A DNA stretch of 64,000 nucleotides from Nitrobacter sp963807355 (lineage in GTDB: Bacteria; Pseudomonadota; Alphaproteobacteria; Rhizobiales; Xanthobacteraceae), in assembly GCA_963807355.1 (NCBI GenBank), contig CAWEBX010000029.1, positions 1-64,000 on the forward strand, written 5' to 3'. The notes under the pieces were generated by a model. The model was not told the origin of the DNA and did not search any database. It worked only from the letters and a program-made list of their open reading frames with translations. Every line of letters begins with the position of its first letter. The stretch's first letter is position 1. Both the position numbers and the translations under genes were made by a program. Below, in pieces: positions 17,891-28,241 of the stretch.

Positions 17891-19732
17891 TCAGTCGTCG
17901 TCGCCGTCGGAACTCTCGTTCAGGTCTTCAGCGTTAATATTGGATTCCGGCGGCTCGGCGGCAAGCCGGCGCACCTCGACCACTTTGGCGCCGGGAAATC
18001 GCGCCAGCACCTCCTGCACGCGCGGATCGGCCTCCGCGGCGCGGGCGTGCTCGTTCCGCGCCTGCTCATTCTGCGAGCGCAGCGTCGGCTGGCCGGCCTC
18101 GTTGGAGACGATCACGGTCCAGCGCCGCCCGGTCCATGATTCCAGCTTGCGGGAGAGGTCGTTGACCAGCCCCCGCGCCGCATGGCGCTCCAGCGCGACT
18201 TCCAGCCGCCCGTCCTCGAAGCGGACGAGGCGCATATCGGATTCCAGCGCCGTCTTGGTCAGGATATCGCGCTTCTCGCCGGCGAGCGCTACGAGCTGCG
18301 GAAAAGTGGCGAGCCGCAGGACGGGTGCGGACTCGGTTTGGGCCGACGGCACCGCCATTTGCGGCCGCGCGGAGGCTTCCGCGCCGGAGCGGGGCGAGGC
18401 AGGCGTCCGCATCGGTGAAGCGGCAGACATTGAAGATACCGGTGCGGGGGGCGCAGCCCGTGACGGCGCCGCGCCGCCGGAGGCAATTTGCGATCCGCCG
18501 CCGTTCTGGTCGAGCATCCGGATCGCTTCGTCCGGCGTCGGCAAATCGGCGACATAGGCGATGCGGACCAGCACCATTTCGGCGGCCGCCGCCGGCCGCG
18601 TCGCGGTCTGCACCTCGGTGATGCCCTTGAGCAGCATCTGCCACATCCGCGACAGCACCCGCATCGACAATTTTGCGGCAAATTCACGGGCGCGGACGCG
18701 CTCGGTCTCGCCGAACGCGACGTTGTCGGCGGTCGCCGGCACGATCTTCACGCGGGTGACGAAATTGACGAATTCGGCGAGGTCGGACAGCACCACGACC
18801 GGATCGGCGCCGACGTCATATTGCGCGCGGAATTCGCCAAAGGCGCTGGCGATATCGCCGCGCGCCAGATGCTCGAACAGATCGATCACCCGGGTGCGGT
18901 CGGCGAGCCCCAGCATCTGCCGCACGGCGTCGGCGCGGACAAGGCCCGCCGCATGCGCGATCGCCTGATCGAACAACGAGAGCGAATCGCGCACCGAGCC
19001 TTCCGCGGCGCGGGCGATGATGCCGAGCGCCTCCGGCTCGACCTCGACGCTTTCCTTCGCGGCGATGTTGCCGAGATGGTTCATCAGCACGTCGGCCTCG
19101 ACCCGGCGGAGATCAAAACGCTGGCAGCGCGACAGCACCGTGACCGGGACCTTGCGGATTTCCGTGGTGGCGAACACGAATTTGGCGTGCTCGGGCGGCT
19201 CCTCCAGCGTCTTGAGGAAGGCGTTGAAGGCCGCCGTCGACAGCATGTGGACTTCGTCGATGATGTAGACCTTGTAGCGGGCGCTGGCCGGCGCGTAGCG
19301 CACGCTGTCATTGATCTGGCGGACGTCGTCGACGCCGGTATGGGAGGCGGCGTCCATTTCCAGCACGTCCATGTGCCGGCTTTCCATGATCGCCTGGCAA
19401 TGCACGCCGAGGTCAGGCATGTGGATGGTCGGCCCCTTCACCGAGCCATCGGGCTTTTCGTAGTTCAGCGCGCGGGCAAGAATCCGCGCCGTGGTGGTTT
19501 TGCCGACCCCGCGGACGCCGGTCAGGATCCAGGCCTGCGGAATCCGGCCGGTCTCGAACGCGTTCGAGACGGTGCGGACCATGGCCTCCTGGCCGATCAG
19601 GTCGTCAAAACTGGAGGGGCGGTATTTTCGCGCCAGCACCCGGTAGGGCTTGGCGGCCTCGTCTTGGCCCAGAGCAAAACCGCTCTGGCCGGCGCCGTCT
19701 GACTTGTCGGGGGGAGCGCCAGCATCACTCAT
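17891..19732 (-). CDS. dnaX: DNA polymerase III subunits gamma and tau
   Basis: 613 residues. Clamp-loader AAA+ ATPase: KYRPSSFDDLIGQEAMVRT, Walker A GVRGVGKTT, Walker B with sensor YIIDEVHMLS, LKTLEEPPEHAKFVFATTE, arginine finger RCQRFDLRRV. A Pro/Ala/Ser-rich linker (about residues 400-450) leads to the tau C-terminal domain. The usual four-Cys zinc module is represented by a single Cys (LGVHCQAIMESRH). Slippage to make gamma was not evident. Heads the dnaX-ybaB-recR operon; the SRP RNA lies about 110 bases upstream on the same strand. Confidence 0.95.
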   Translation of the reverse strand: MSDAGAPPDKSDGAGQSGFALGQDEAAKPYRVLARKYRPSSFDDLIGQEAMVRTVSNAFETGRIPQAWILTGVRGVGKTTTARILARALNYEKPDGSVKGPTIHMPDLGVHCQAIMESRHMDVLEMDAASHTGVDDVRQINDSVRYAPASARYKVYIIDEVHMLSTAAFNAFLKTLEEPPEHAKFVFATTEIRKVPVTVLSRCQRFDLRRVEADVLMNHLGNIAAKESVEVEPEALGIIARAAEGSVRDSLSLFDQAIAHAAGLVRADAVRQMLGLADRTRVIDLFEHLARGDIASAFGEFRAQYDVGADPVVVLSDLAEFVNFVTRVKIVPATADNVAFGETERVRAREFAAKLSMRVLSRMWQMLLKGITEVQTATRPAAAAEMVLVRIAYVADLPTPDEAIRMLDQNGGGSQIASGGAAPSRAAPPAPVSSMSAASPMRTPASPRSGAEASARPQMAVPSAQTESAPVLRLATFPQLVALAGEKRDILTKTALESDMRLVRFEDGRLEVALERHAARGLVNDLSRKLESWTGRRWTVIVSNEAGQPTLRSQNEQARNEHARAAEADPRVQEVLARFPGAKVVEVRRLAAEPPESNINAEDLNESSDGDDD

Positions 19733-19842
19733 CGGTCGATCCGCAATTGATTGTCTCTCGGGGCCGGCTTGCGGAAAGGAACGGAATCAGGCGCACGGCG
19801 CGGACTTTGCCGCTTCCATGCGCTGTTCGCTCGAAAAACAGG

Positions 19843-19939
19843 TAGGAGACTGACGAGCGACCCGATCCGGACCTCGTTAGGGCTGCTTCCTTCCGGACCT
19901 GACCCGGTTGGCGAGTGGCTCGTCCACCGCCAATCTCCC
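19843..19939 (-). ncRNA. ffs: Small (4.5S-type) signal recognition particle RNA
   Basis: The minus strand carries the diagnostic apical loop GGTCCGGAAGGAAGCAGCCC. The flanking arms pair: 5' GGAGATTGGCGGTGGACGAG with 3' GCTCGTCAGTCTCC. This is the Ffh-binding RNA of the bacterial SRP. Ends were set by the outer GGAGA/TCTCC pairing, so they are accurate to a few bases. Location upstream of dnaX is as in related alphaproteobacteria. Confidence 0.93.
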
Positions 19940-20019
19940 GGTCCTTATTTGGGGCCAAAAGGGCCGGAAAGCAAGCGGGGTTGGTGGGTGCCATGCGCCG
20001 GAACTGCCCCTGTTTCGTC

Positions 20020-20118
20020 ATGGCCGGGCTTGACCCGGCCATCCACGTCTTGCTTCTTCGGTCGCGTGCAAAAAAAGCCGTGGATGCCCGGGTCAAGCCC
20101 AGGCATGACGGGGAGTTG
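20020..20118. repeat. Inverted repeat, 'TCATGGCCGGGCTTGACCC' family, copy 1
   Basis: TCATGGCCGGGCTTGACCC at 20,020 is mirrored by GGGTCAAGCCCAGGCATGA near 20,090-20,108, with ATCCACGTC/CCGTGGAT internal arms. A second copy is at 28,242-28,340. No gene in it; it separates ffs from the HIT gene. Confidence 0.75.
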
Positions 20119-20165
20119 TTTGCGGGGCTACTCTCTGCAAGGCTACTCAGGAATAGAGAACACGT

Positions 20166-20591
20166 ATGCCCTCTGACGCCTCCGCCTGGTCGCTGCATTC
20201 CCAGCTCAAAAAGGACACGATCGACATCGGCGACCTGCCGCTGTGCAAGGTGCTGGTCATCAAGGATGCGCATTACCCGTGGCTGCTGCTGGTGCCGCGC
20301 CGGGAGGGTGCGGTGGAAATCATCGACCTCGACGAGGTCGCGCAGGCGCAACTGATGACCGAAATCTCCCGCGTCTCGCGCGCGCTGAAAGAGGTCACCG
20401 GATGCGACAAGCTCAATGTCGCGGCCCTGGGCAATCTGGTGCCGCAGTTGCATGTCCACGTCATCGCACGACGCACCAGCGATGCGGCCTGGCCGCGCCC
20501 GGTCTGGGGCGTGATGCCGCCGCTGGCGCATGACGCCGAGGAAGTACAGAATTTCATCAACGCGCTTCGCCGCAAGATCTGGTTGGGTTGA
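20166..20591 (+). CDS. HIT-domain protein
   Basis: 141 residues, nucleotide-binding HIT superfamily. The histidine-triad region reads QLHVHVIARR, so the first position is Gln, a variant seen in other alphaproteobacterial members. The start ATG at 20166 leads MPSDASAWSLHSQLKKDTID; the strand VIKDAHYPWLLLVPRREG is typical. Four bases separate it from nudC, so the two are probably cotranscribed. Substrate unknown; HIT enzymes hydrolyse nucleotide phosphoramidates or related compounds. Confidence 0.9.
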   Translation: MPSDASAWSLHSQLKKDTIDIGDLPLCKVLVIKDAHYPWLLLVPRREGAVEIIDLDEVAQAQLMTEISRVSRALKEVTGCDKLNVAALGNLVPQLHVHVIARRTSDAAWPRPVWGVMPPLAHDAEEVQNFINALRRKIWLG

Positions 20592-20595
20592 ATAG

Positions 20596-21546
20596 ATGTC
20601 CGCATTCGACAAGTATCCGCTGGGAAAGCCCGCTTTCGTCACCCATATTCTCGATCGCGCCGCGCATCTGCGCACCAATGACGAAAAACTGTTCGCGCTG
20701 GAGAACCAGCGCAACGCCGGCGCCTATGTGATCTACCGCGACTCGCTTCTGGTGAAGCAGGAGGCCGATGGGCCGCGCGTGCTGCTCGGCGTCGAAGAGG
20801 CGGTGAAGTTCGGCGCCAATCCCGGCACGATCTTTTTGGGCTTGCGCGACGGCGCGCCGGTTTTCGGCATGGGCATTTCGGCCACGGCCGTCGAGAAGCT
20901 GATCGCGCGCGACGACGTCGCCGTGACCGAGCTGCGCGGCATGGCCATGCAGGGCACCGTGCCGCCGGAACAGCTCTCCGCCATCGCGATGGCCAAATCG
21001 ATGGTGAGCTGGCATCAGCGCCACGGCTTCTGCGCCAATTGCGGCACCCGCACCGCGATGAAGGAAGGCGGCTGGAAGCGCGAGTGCCCGAGCTGCAAGG
21101 CCGAGCATTTTCCGCGCACCGATCCGGTCGTGATCATGCTGGTCACCTCAGGCGAGAAATGCCTGCTCGGCCGGCAGAAGCAGTTTCTGCCCGGGATGTG
21201 GTCGTGTCTGGCCGGCTTCGTCGAAGCGGCCGAGACCATCGAGGACGCGGTCCGCCGCGAGATTTTCGAGGAATCCGGCATCCGCTGCACCGACGTGAGC
21301 TATTACATGACGCAGCCCTGGCCCTATCCGTCATCGCTGATGATCGGCTGCACCGCGCGCGCGCTCAACGAGGATATCGTGGTCGACCGCACCGAGCTCG
21401 AGGACGCGCGCTGGTTCGATCGCGCCGAGGTCGCCCTGATGCACCGACGCGAACATCCTGACGGCTTATTTGCCGCGCATCCGTTCGCGATTGCGCACCA
21501 TCTGATCGGCCGCTGGGTGCATGGGGGAAACGAAACGAGCGCATAG
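20596..21546 (+). CDS. nudC: NAD+ diphosphatase / NADH pyrophosphatase
   Basis: 316-residue Nudix hydrolase that cleaves NAD(H) and may decap NAD-capped RNA. Zinc ribbon CANCGTRTAMKEGG with a second pair CPSCKAEHFPR (residues about 148-175); Nudix box GFVEAAETIEDAVRREIFEE followed by SGI; family-specific QPWPYPSSLM downstream. Intact frame. Located directly after the HIT gene and upstream of the PfkB kinase. Confidence 0.93.
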   Translation: MSAFDKYPLGKPAFVTHILDRAAHLRTNDEKLFALENQRNAGAYVIYRDSLLVKQEADGPRVLLGVEEAVKFGANPGTIFLGLRDGAPVFGMGISATAVEKLIARDDVAVTELRGMAMQGTVPPEQLSAIAMAKSMVSWHQRHGFCANCGTRTAMKEGGWKRECPSCKAEHFPRTDPVVIMLVTSGEKCLLGRQKQFLPGMWSCLAGFVEAAETIEDAVRREIFEESGIRCTDVSYYMTQPWPYPSSLMIGCTARALNEDIVVDRTELEDARWFDRAEVALMHRREHPDGLFAAHPFAIAHHLIGRWVHGGNETSA

Positions 21547-21611
21547 CCGGAACCGTCGATGGACCAGTCGATTAACTCCGGACATTGGTTCCGGCTGAAG
21601 GCGGAACCGAC

Positions 21612-22591
21612 ATGACGGATTCCCGGATGAACTTTCAAGACAAAGCCCCCAAAATTCCGCCGCGGATTCTCTGCATCGGCATGCCGGTGCGCGACCTCAC
21701 CTTTCATACGCCGGGTGTTCCCGGGCGCGGTTCACAAGGAGAACGCCACCGCATTCGACGAAATCTGCGGCGGCAATGCGCTCAATGGCGCGATCGGCAT
21801 CGTTCGGCTCGGTGGCCGCGCCTCGATCTGCGGGCCGATGGGCGATGCCAAGGAAACGTCGAGCCGCTTCATCTTCGATCAGATGGCGCATGAGGGCATC
21901 GAGACGAAACATCTCATCCACATGCCGGGGCTGGTGACGCCGATCTCGGCGGTCATGATCGATCCTTCCGGCGAGCGCACCATCGTGACCTTCCGCGATC
22001 CGGAACTGTGGCACGTGAAATTGCCCGACTTCGACACGCTGCTGGACGACTGCGCCGCCATTCTCACCGAGAGCCGCTGCGCCGAATTCTGCACCGAGCT
22101 TTGCGCCGAGGCTATCAGGCGCGGCATTCCCGTGATCGTCGACGTCGATCGCGCGATGTCGCTGCGCGAGGGCCTGCTGAACGCCTCCTCGCACCTGGTG
22201 TTCTCGAGCGAGCCGCTGCAGGAGACCGCCGACGTCACCGACGACGCCCAGGCGCTGAAGAAGATCGCCAAACTGACCCCGTCGTTCCTGGCGGGGACCC
22301 GCGGCCCGAGGGGCACGATCTGGCTCGACGAGAACGGGGAGATCCAGGAGACCCCGGCCTTCCCGGTGCATACGGTGGACACGCTCGGCGCCGGCGACGT
22401 GTTCCACGGCGCGCTTTGCGCTGGCCATCACCGAGAAGCAGGAATTGCGGCAGGCGCTGCGATTCGCCTCCGCCGCCGCGGCGCTGAAATGCACCCGTTT
22501 CGGCGGCGCCTTCGCCGCCCCGCAACGTGCTGAAGTTGAAGAGCTTTTGAGCCACGGCCAGATCGCCGACCGGCGCCTGACTGGCCAATAG
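21612..22591 (+). CDS. PfkB-family carbohydrate kinase, two frameshifts
   Basis: Ribokinase-fold sugar kinase of about 325 residues. N-terminal RILCIGMPVRDLTFH; after an inserted base near 21,717 the frame continues FDEICGGNALNGAIGIVRLG (substrate-binding GG motif). The C-terminal signature VDTLGAGDVFHGA carries the catalytic Asp; an insertion near 22,417 splits it from FALAITEKQELRQALRFASA and the end DRRLTGQ. Length 980 minus two gives 326 codons. The substrate is unknown. The Lrp gene follows 67 bases later. Confidence 0.85.
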
Positions 22592-22600
22592 AGGGCTTGC

Positions 22601-22619
22601 TATAGAAGAATTTTCTATA
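22601..22619. promoter_or_regulatory. Palindromic operator upstream of the Lrp/AsnC gene
   Basis: TATAGAA (22601-22607) and TTCTATA (22613-22619) form a perfect inverted repeat around GAATT, in an A/T-rich patch that also looks like promoter DNA. It lies 40 bases before the Lrp ATG. Members of the family usually repress their own gene, so this is a likely autoregulatory site. Confidence 0.5.
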
Positions 22620-22658
22620 TATGAGGGAATCAGACCTTTCATATGGAACATTCTTCTC

Positions 22659-23159
22659 ATGACCGACCTCGCCATTCAGCTCCCCGAAGGCCAGCCGCCG
22701 CCTCGATGCCATCGACCGCAAGATCCTGACCGTGCTGCAGGAGGACGCCTCCCTCTCCGTCGCCGAGATCGGCGACCGGGTCGGGTTGTCGTCGACGCCA
22801 TGCTGGAAGCGGATCCAGCGGCTGGAGGCCGACGGCGTGATCCTGCGCCGGGTGGCGCTGGTCGACCAGAACAAGATCGGGCTCGGCATTTCCGTGTTCG
22901 TCTCGGTCGAGAGCTCCGACCATTCCGAGGCCTGGCTGAAGACGTTCGCCAGCGCCGTCAGCGCCATGCCCGAGGTGATGGAGTTCTACCGGATGGCCGG
23001 CGACGTCGACTACATGCTGCGCGTCGTGGTCGCCGACATGCAAGCTATGACGTGTTCTACAAGAAGCTGATCAGCGCCGTGCCGCTGAAGAACGTCACCT
23101 CGCGCTTTGCGATGGAGAAGATCAAGTCGGTGACCGCGCTGCCGGTGCCGGCGGCGTAG
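22659..23159 (+). CDS. Lrp/AsnC-family transcriptional regulator, two compensating indels
   Basis: About 166 residues. After MTDLAIQLPEGQPP the true frame is LDAIDRKILTVLQEDASLSV, with helix-turn-helix VAEIGDRVGLSSTPCWKRIQ and the RAM ligand/oligomer domain up to AGDVDYMLRVVVADM. A +1 change near 22,695 and a -1 change near 23,045 cancel, so the outer parts share one frame and the middle another; the C-terminus is DVFYKKLISAVPLKNVTSRF. These regulators respond to amino acids. A TATAGAA-N5-TTCTATA palindrome precedes it. Confidence 0.85.
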   Translation: MTDLAIQLPEGQPPPRCHRPQDPDRAAGGRLPLRRRDRRPGRVVVDAMLEADPAAGGRRRDPAPGGAGRPEQDRARHFRVRLGRELRPFRGLAEDVRQRRQRHARGDGVLPDGRRRRLHAARRGRRHASYDVFYKKLISAVPLKNVTSRFAMEKIKSVTALPVPAA

Positions 23160-23179
23160 GGCGACTTCGCAGATCTCGC

Positions 23180-23305
23180 CATAAGCCCGCTGTCATCGCC
23201 CGCGCATTGGCCGGGCGATCCAGTATTCCAGAGACGTCAGCGATCGGAACCGGAAAGCCGCGGCGTACTGGATGCCCCGCCTTCGCGGGGGACGACGACC
23301 GAGCG
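23180..23305. repeat. Dispersed repeat, 'CCGCGGCGTACTGGATGCC' family
   Basis: CCGCGGCGTACTGGATGCC at about 23,263 is the reverse complement of the stretch at about 35,055-35,083 (CATCCAGTACGCCGCGG), both with a short CCCCGC/GCGGGG stem. It occupies the gap between the convergent Lrp and phosphomannomutase genes. No coding frame. Confidence 0.6.
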
Positions 23306-23326
23306 TTAGGCAAGCGCCGTCGCCCC

Positions 23327-24828
23327 TCAAATCTTCTGATTGTACTCGCCGACTTCGGGATGCGTGCGCAGCACGCGAATCCATCGCCTCGAACATGTCG
23401 CGCATGCGCTGCTCGGAGACCGGGCTCTCGACCACGACAACCAGTTCCGGCTTGTTGGACGACGCCCGCACCAGGCCCCAGCTGCCGTCCTCGACGGTGA
23501 CGCGCACGCCGTTGACGGTGACGAGATCGCGGATCTTCTGGCCGGCGACCTTGTCGCCCTTTTTCTGCAACGCCTCGAAATGCTTCACCACCTCGTCGAC
23601 GACGCCGTATTTGGTTTCGTCGGCGCAATGCGGCGACATGGTCGGCGACGACCAGGTCTTCGGCAGCGCGTTCTTCAGGTCCGCCATCGACTTGTCCGGC
23701 GCGCGGTCGAGCATCTCGCAGATCGCGATCGCCGAGACCAGGCCGTCGTCATAGCCGCGGCCGAACGGCTTGTTGAAGAAGAAGTGGCCGGATTTCTCGA
23801 AGCCCGCGAGCGCGCCCATCTCGTGGGTGCGGCGCTTCATGTAGGAATGGCCGGTCTTCCAGTAGGCGACCTTCGCACCCTGCTTCTGCAGCACCGGATC
23901 GGTCACGAACAGGCCGGTCGATTTCACGTCGACCACGAACTGCGCATCCTTGTGGATCGCCGACATGTCGCGCGCCAGCATCACGCCGACCTTGTCGGCG
24001 AAGATTTCCTCGCCGGTGTTGTCGACCACGCCGCAGCGGTCGCCGTCACCGTCGAAGCCGAGCCCGACATCGGCCTTGTGCTGCAAGCACCGCGTCGCGG
24101 ATCGCGTGCAGCATCTCCATGTCTTCGGGGTTCGGATTGTATTTCGGAAACGTGTGGTCGAGCTCGGTGTCGAGCGGGATCACCTCGCAGCCGATCGCTT
24201 CCAGCACCTGCGGCGCGAACGCGCCTGCCGTGCCGTTGCCGCAGGCGACCACGACCTTGAGCTTGCGCTTCAGTTTCGATCGCTTGGTGAGATCGGCGAT
24301 ATAGCGCGCCGGGTAATTCTCGTGGAATTGATAGGAGCCGCCGGCCTTGTTGTCGAACTCGGCGTTGAGCACGATTTCCTTCAGCCGCGTCATCTCGTCG
24401 GGACCGAAGGTGAGCGGACGGTTGGCGCCCATCTTGACGCCGGTCCAGCCATTGTCGTTGTGCGACGCCGTCACCATCGCGACGCAGGGCACGTCGAGAT
24501 CGAACTGCGCGAAATAGGCCATCGGCGTCACCGCCAGCCCGATGTCGTGCACCTTGCAGCCCGCCGCCATCAGGCCGGAAATCAGCGCGTATTTGATCGA
24601 GGCCGAATAGCCGCGGAAATCGTGGCCGGTGACGATCTCCTGTTTGACGCCGAGCTCCGCAATCAGCGCGCCGAGCCCCATGCCCAGCGCCTGAATGCCC
24701 ATCAGGTTGATTTCCTTCTCGAACAGCCAGCGCGCGTCGTATTCGCGAAAGCCGGTTGCCTTCACCATCGGCCCGGATTCGAAGGCATAGGTATTCGGAA
24801 CCAGCACGGATTTCGGCTTGGGGAACAT
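23327..24828 (-). CDS. Phosphomannomutase/phosphoglucomutase, two frameshifts
   Basis: About 499 residues, alpha-D-phosphohexomutase family, which makes mannose-1-P or glucose-1-P for envelope polysaccharides. N-terminal FREYDARWLFEKEINLMGIQ; phosphoserine loop VTASHNDNGWTGVKMG; metal loop FDGDGDRCGVV; sugar-binding GFEKSGHFFF; C-terminal phosphate-binding RASSNKPELVV. A +1 insertion near 24,087 separates the DPNPED half from LGFDGDGD, and another near 23,390 restores the end VLRTHPEVGEYNQKI. Length 1502 minus two gives 500 codons. Confidence 0.88.
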
Positions 24829-24953
24829 TGGGCTGCCTTGTCGTGAAAATGCGAAGGGAACACCGCAGCCATAGCGAATACGCGGGCCGGGCGATAGGCG
24901 GGACTGGCGGCTTGTGAGCGGTTAATTAAGGCGAGTTTGGTAACCGGGAAACC

Positions 24954-25473
24954 CTACTGTTCCAGCACCATCTTGCCGTTGGCGTATTCGAAGCGCTTCA
25001 GCTTCGACAGGAAGGACAGGCCGAGCAGGTTCTCCGACAGCGCCTCGTCGGGCAGCACCATGGCATCGACGTCGCGCACCACGAGGCCGCCGAGTTCGAT
25101 CATGGCGAGCCGCGTGCGCGCGGCCTTGATGGTGCCGTTGGCGGTGGTGACGGTCGCGTTGTAGTCGCTGCGCGAGGGACGCAGGCCAAACCGCGCGGCG
25201 GAGTTTTCGTTCAGCGCCACCACCGAGGCGCCGGTGTCGATCATGAAATTGACGCGCTGACCGTCGATGCGGCCGTCGGTCTGGAAATGGCCACGGGCAT
25301 CGCGGGGAATGTCGAGGCTGCGGCCGGAGGCTGCGTGCGCGCACCGTTTGCGCGGGCGCTTTTGTCGGCGAAGCGCTGGCGGAGGCCGGCGCCGGCGACA
25401 TCTTGTCCGCCATCTGCGCCATGTAGGTGCCGAGGCCGACCAGGACGGCCGCAAGGATCATCAGGTTACGCAT
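24954..25473 (-). CDS. TIGR02281-type retropepsin-like aspartic protease, membrane-anchored, one frameshift
   Basis: About 172 residues. One N-terminal membrane helix (MRNLMILAAVLVGLGTYMAQ), then a clan-AA retropepsin fold: DGRIDGQRVNFMIDTGASVV with catalytic DTGAS, and ENLLGLSFLSKLKRFEYANG near the end. A single inserted base near 25,330 separates the two parts; 520 minus one is 173 codons. The family is periplasmic and of unknown substrate. Neighbours are on the same strand, upstream hrpB and downstream phosphomannomutase, but gaps are too long for tight coupling. Confidence 0.8.
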
Positions 25474-25604
25474 CACGCCACACTCGCTTACCAGACCGCC
25501 GATATCACCACGCCGGCCGCCAAGCCGCGACTAACAGCGGCGGCCGAGGCTGCCATTTTGACGAAAAGGATGAGCGAAGCGTTAACGGCAGCGCTTGAAC
25601 CTCG

Positions 25605-25745
25605 CCCCGCTTGCGGGGAGAGGTCGGATCGCACTCGCGATCCGGGTGAGGGGGTACAGGTCTATCGATAGAGATTAGCTCGCGGAGAGAGCCCCTGCAC
25701 CCTCGAGACGCCGTCTCGCCCCGCAAAGACGGGGCGAGGGAGCAA
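25605..25745. repeat. Dispersed about 140-bp repeat, copy 1
   Basis: Shares CTCGCCCCGCTTGC-like start, GAGAGGTCGGATCGC, CGATCCGGGTGAGGGGGTAC, AGGTCTATC and CCCCGCAA...CGGGGCGAGGGAGCA with the copy at 34,150-34,300. The two ends form a stem (CCCCGCTTGCGGGG and CCCCGCAAAGACGGGG). Located between hrpB and the aspartic protease; no gene inside. Confidence 0.75.
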
Positions 25746-25749
25746 TCAC

Positions 25750-28231
25750 TCACGTCCCGCGCGGCTTGACCCGCCGCGTCGGCAGCGCGCTGGCCGGGTC
25801 TTCCGGCCAGGGATGGCGCGGGATAGCGGCCGCGCAGGTCGGAGCGCACGGCCGCATAGCTGCCGCGCCAGAAACCGGGAAGATCGCGCGTCACCTGCAC
25901 CGGGCGCTGCGCCGGCGACAGCAATTCCAGCACCAGCGGCACCTCGCCGTTGGCGATCGAGGGATGGGTGTTGAGCCCGAACAGCTCCTGCAGGCGCACG
26001 GCGATGGTCGGGCCCTGCTCGGCTTCGTAGTCGATGGCCAGCATGGTGCCGGTCGGCGCCTCGAAATGCGTCGGCGCTTCGCGCTCCAGCCGCGCGCGCA
26101 ACTCCCACGGCAACAGCGCCATCAGCGCGTCGGAGAGATCGCCGGGGGAAAGCTCCTTCAGCGAGGTCTTGTCGTAGAGCGCCGGCACCAGCCAGTTCTC
26201 GCCGTCGGCCGCGAGTGCCGCGTCGGACAGATCGGGCCAGCTATCGCCTTCCGCCTTGCGCAGGAACATCACGCGGTCGCGCCATTGCTTCAGGGATTTC
26301 GACCACGGCAGCTTGTCGAGCCCGGCGGCAACCAATCCCGCCGCGAAGATGCGCGCGGTCTCCGCCGAGGGCGACAGCGCCATCGGCGCTTCCGACAGCG
26401 TGATCGCGTGCAGGGTGCGCTTGCGTCGGCCGCGCAATGCCATTGCGCCTCGATCGAAGGAGATCTCTTCCGTGTTTTCGATCTGGTCCGCGAAGCGCGT
26501 TTCGATATCTTCTTGCGCGATCGGCGCCGCCAGCAGAATGCGCCCGCTGGCCGCGGTGCCGGTCAGCTCGCCACCGCGATATAGGGCGCGCGCGCCAGCG
26601 ACGAGGTCTGCTCGACGGCAGCGCCGCGACCATTGGCCAGCACGAAGCTGCCATTGCCGCGATTGCGCGCGACGCGATCCGGGAAGGCTAGCGCCAGCAT
26701 GATGCCGGTCGAGGGCGATGCGTCCTCGCCGGCGCGCCTTCTCCGTCGCAGCCACCTGCTGCGCCCAGCGCTGCGCGAGGCTACGGGCGCTACGCGGCGC
26801 GCGGCGAGCGGTCGCGGCGGAACTGGTCGAGCCGGTGCGTCGAGATCGACGCTGTCGCCGCCAAGGCCGCGCTCGGTCAGGATCGCGGCGATTTCGGCGG
26901 CCTCTTCGCCGGCTCCCAGCCGATGCGAATCCACGATCATGCGCGCCAGCCGTGGCGGCAGCGCCAGCGCGCGCAGGCTGTGGCCTTCGGCGGTGATGCG
27001 GCCGTCGACATCAAGCGCGCCGAGTTCGTGGAGCAGGCTGTTGGCTTCCTTCAGCGCGGGCGCCGGCGGTGGATCGAGAAACGCCAGCGTCGTGGGATCG
27101 CGAACGCCCCATTGCGCGAGATCGAGCACGAGCGACGAGAGGTCGGCGGAGAGGATTTCAGGCTGGGTGTAGGCGGCGAGCGAGGCGGTCTGCGGCTCGT
27201 CCCACAGCCGGTAGCACACGCCGGGCTCGGTGCGGCCGGCACGGCCGCGGCGCTGATCGACCGCGGCGCGCGAGGCGCGCACGGTCTCCAGCCGCGTCAG
27301 GCCGATGTCCGGCTCGTAGCGCGGCACCCGCGCCAGACCGGAATCGACGACGATGCGGACGCCCTCGATGGTCAGCGAGGTCTCGGCGATCGAGGTTGCC
27401 AGCACGACCTTGCGTTGGCCCTTCGGCGCCGGCGCGATGGCGCGGTCCTGCACGGCGGCGTCGAGCGCGCCGAACAACGGCACGATCTCGATGCTCGCAT
27501 CATGAACGCGTTCGCCGAGAAAATTCTGCGTGCGGCGGATTTCGGCGGCGCCCGGCAGGAAGGCCAGCACCGAGCCGGGATCGGCGCGCAGCGCGGCAGC
27601 GATCGCATCCGCCATCTGCCGCTCGATCGGCGCATCCGCCTTGCGGCCGAGATAGCGCGTCTCGACCGGAAAGGCGCGGCCTTCGCTGGCAATCACGGGC
27701 GCGTCGCCGAGCAATTTTGCCGACCCGCGCGCCGTCGAGCGTCGCCGACATCACCAGGATGCGCAGATCCTCGCGCAGGCCGGTCTGCGCATCGCGCGCC
27801 AGCGCCAAGCCCAGATCGGCATCGAGCGAACGTTCGTGAAATTCGTCGAACAGCACGGCGGCGACGCCTGATAGTTCGGGATCGTCGAGAATTTGCCGCG
27901 AGAAAATGCCTTCGGTGACGACCTCGATCCGCGTCGCGCGCGAGATCTTTGAGCCGAAGCGAACGCGGTAGCCGACGGTCTCGCCGGCGCGCTCGCCCAA
28001 CGTGCGCGCCATGCGTTCGGCGCTGGCGCGCGCCGCGATCCGCCGCGGCTCCAGCATGATGATCTTTTTGCCGTTCAGCCAGGGCGCATCGAGCAGCGCC
28101 AGCGGCACCCGCGTGGTCTTGCCGGCCCCCGGCGGCGCGACCAGCACCGCGGCGTTATTGGCCGTCAGCGTGCGCTCGAGTTCGTCGAGCACCGCGTCGA
28201 TCGGCAGAGGGGTGTCGAAGCTGCGAGGCAA
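25750..28231 (-). CDS. hrpB: ATP-dependent helicase HrpB, six frameshifts
   Basis: DEAH-box helicase of about 825 residues. Walker A VAPPGAGKTTRVPLALLD, motif Ia MLEPRRIAARASAERMA, DEFH box in VLFDEFHERSLDADLGLALA, motif III VMSATLDG, motif V VVLATSIAETSLTIEGV, motif VI DQRRGRAGRTEPGVCYRL. The HrpB C-terminal region runs to WPEDPASALPTRRVKPRGT. Frame changes lie near 27,720 (+1), 26,848 (+1), 26,797 (+1), near 26,730 (+1), 26,577 (-1) and 25,812 (+1). Net +4 on 2482 gives 826 codons, the family length. Its biological role in bacteria is poorly known. Confidence 0.87.
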
Positions 28232-28241
28232 GTTGTCACCA

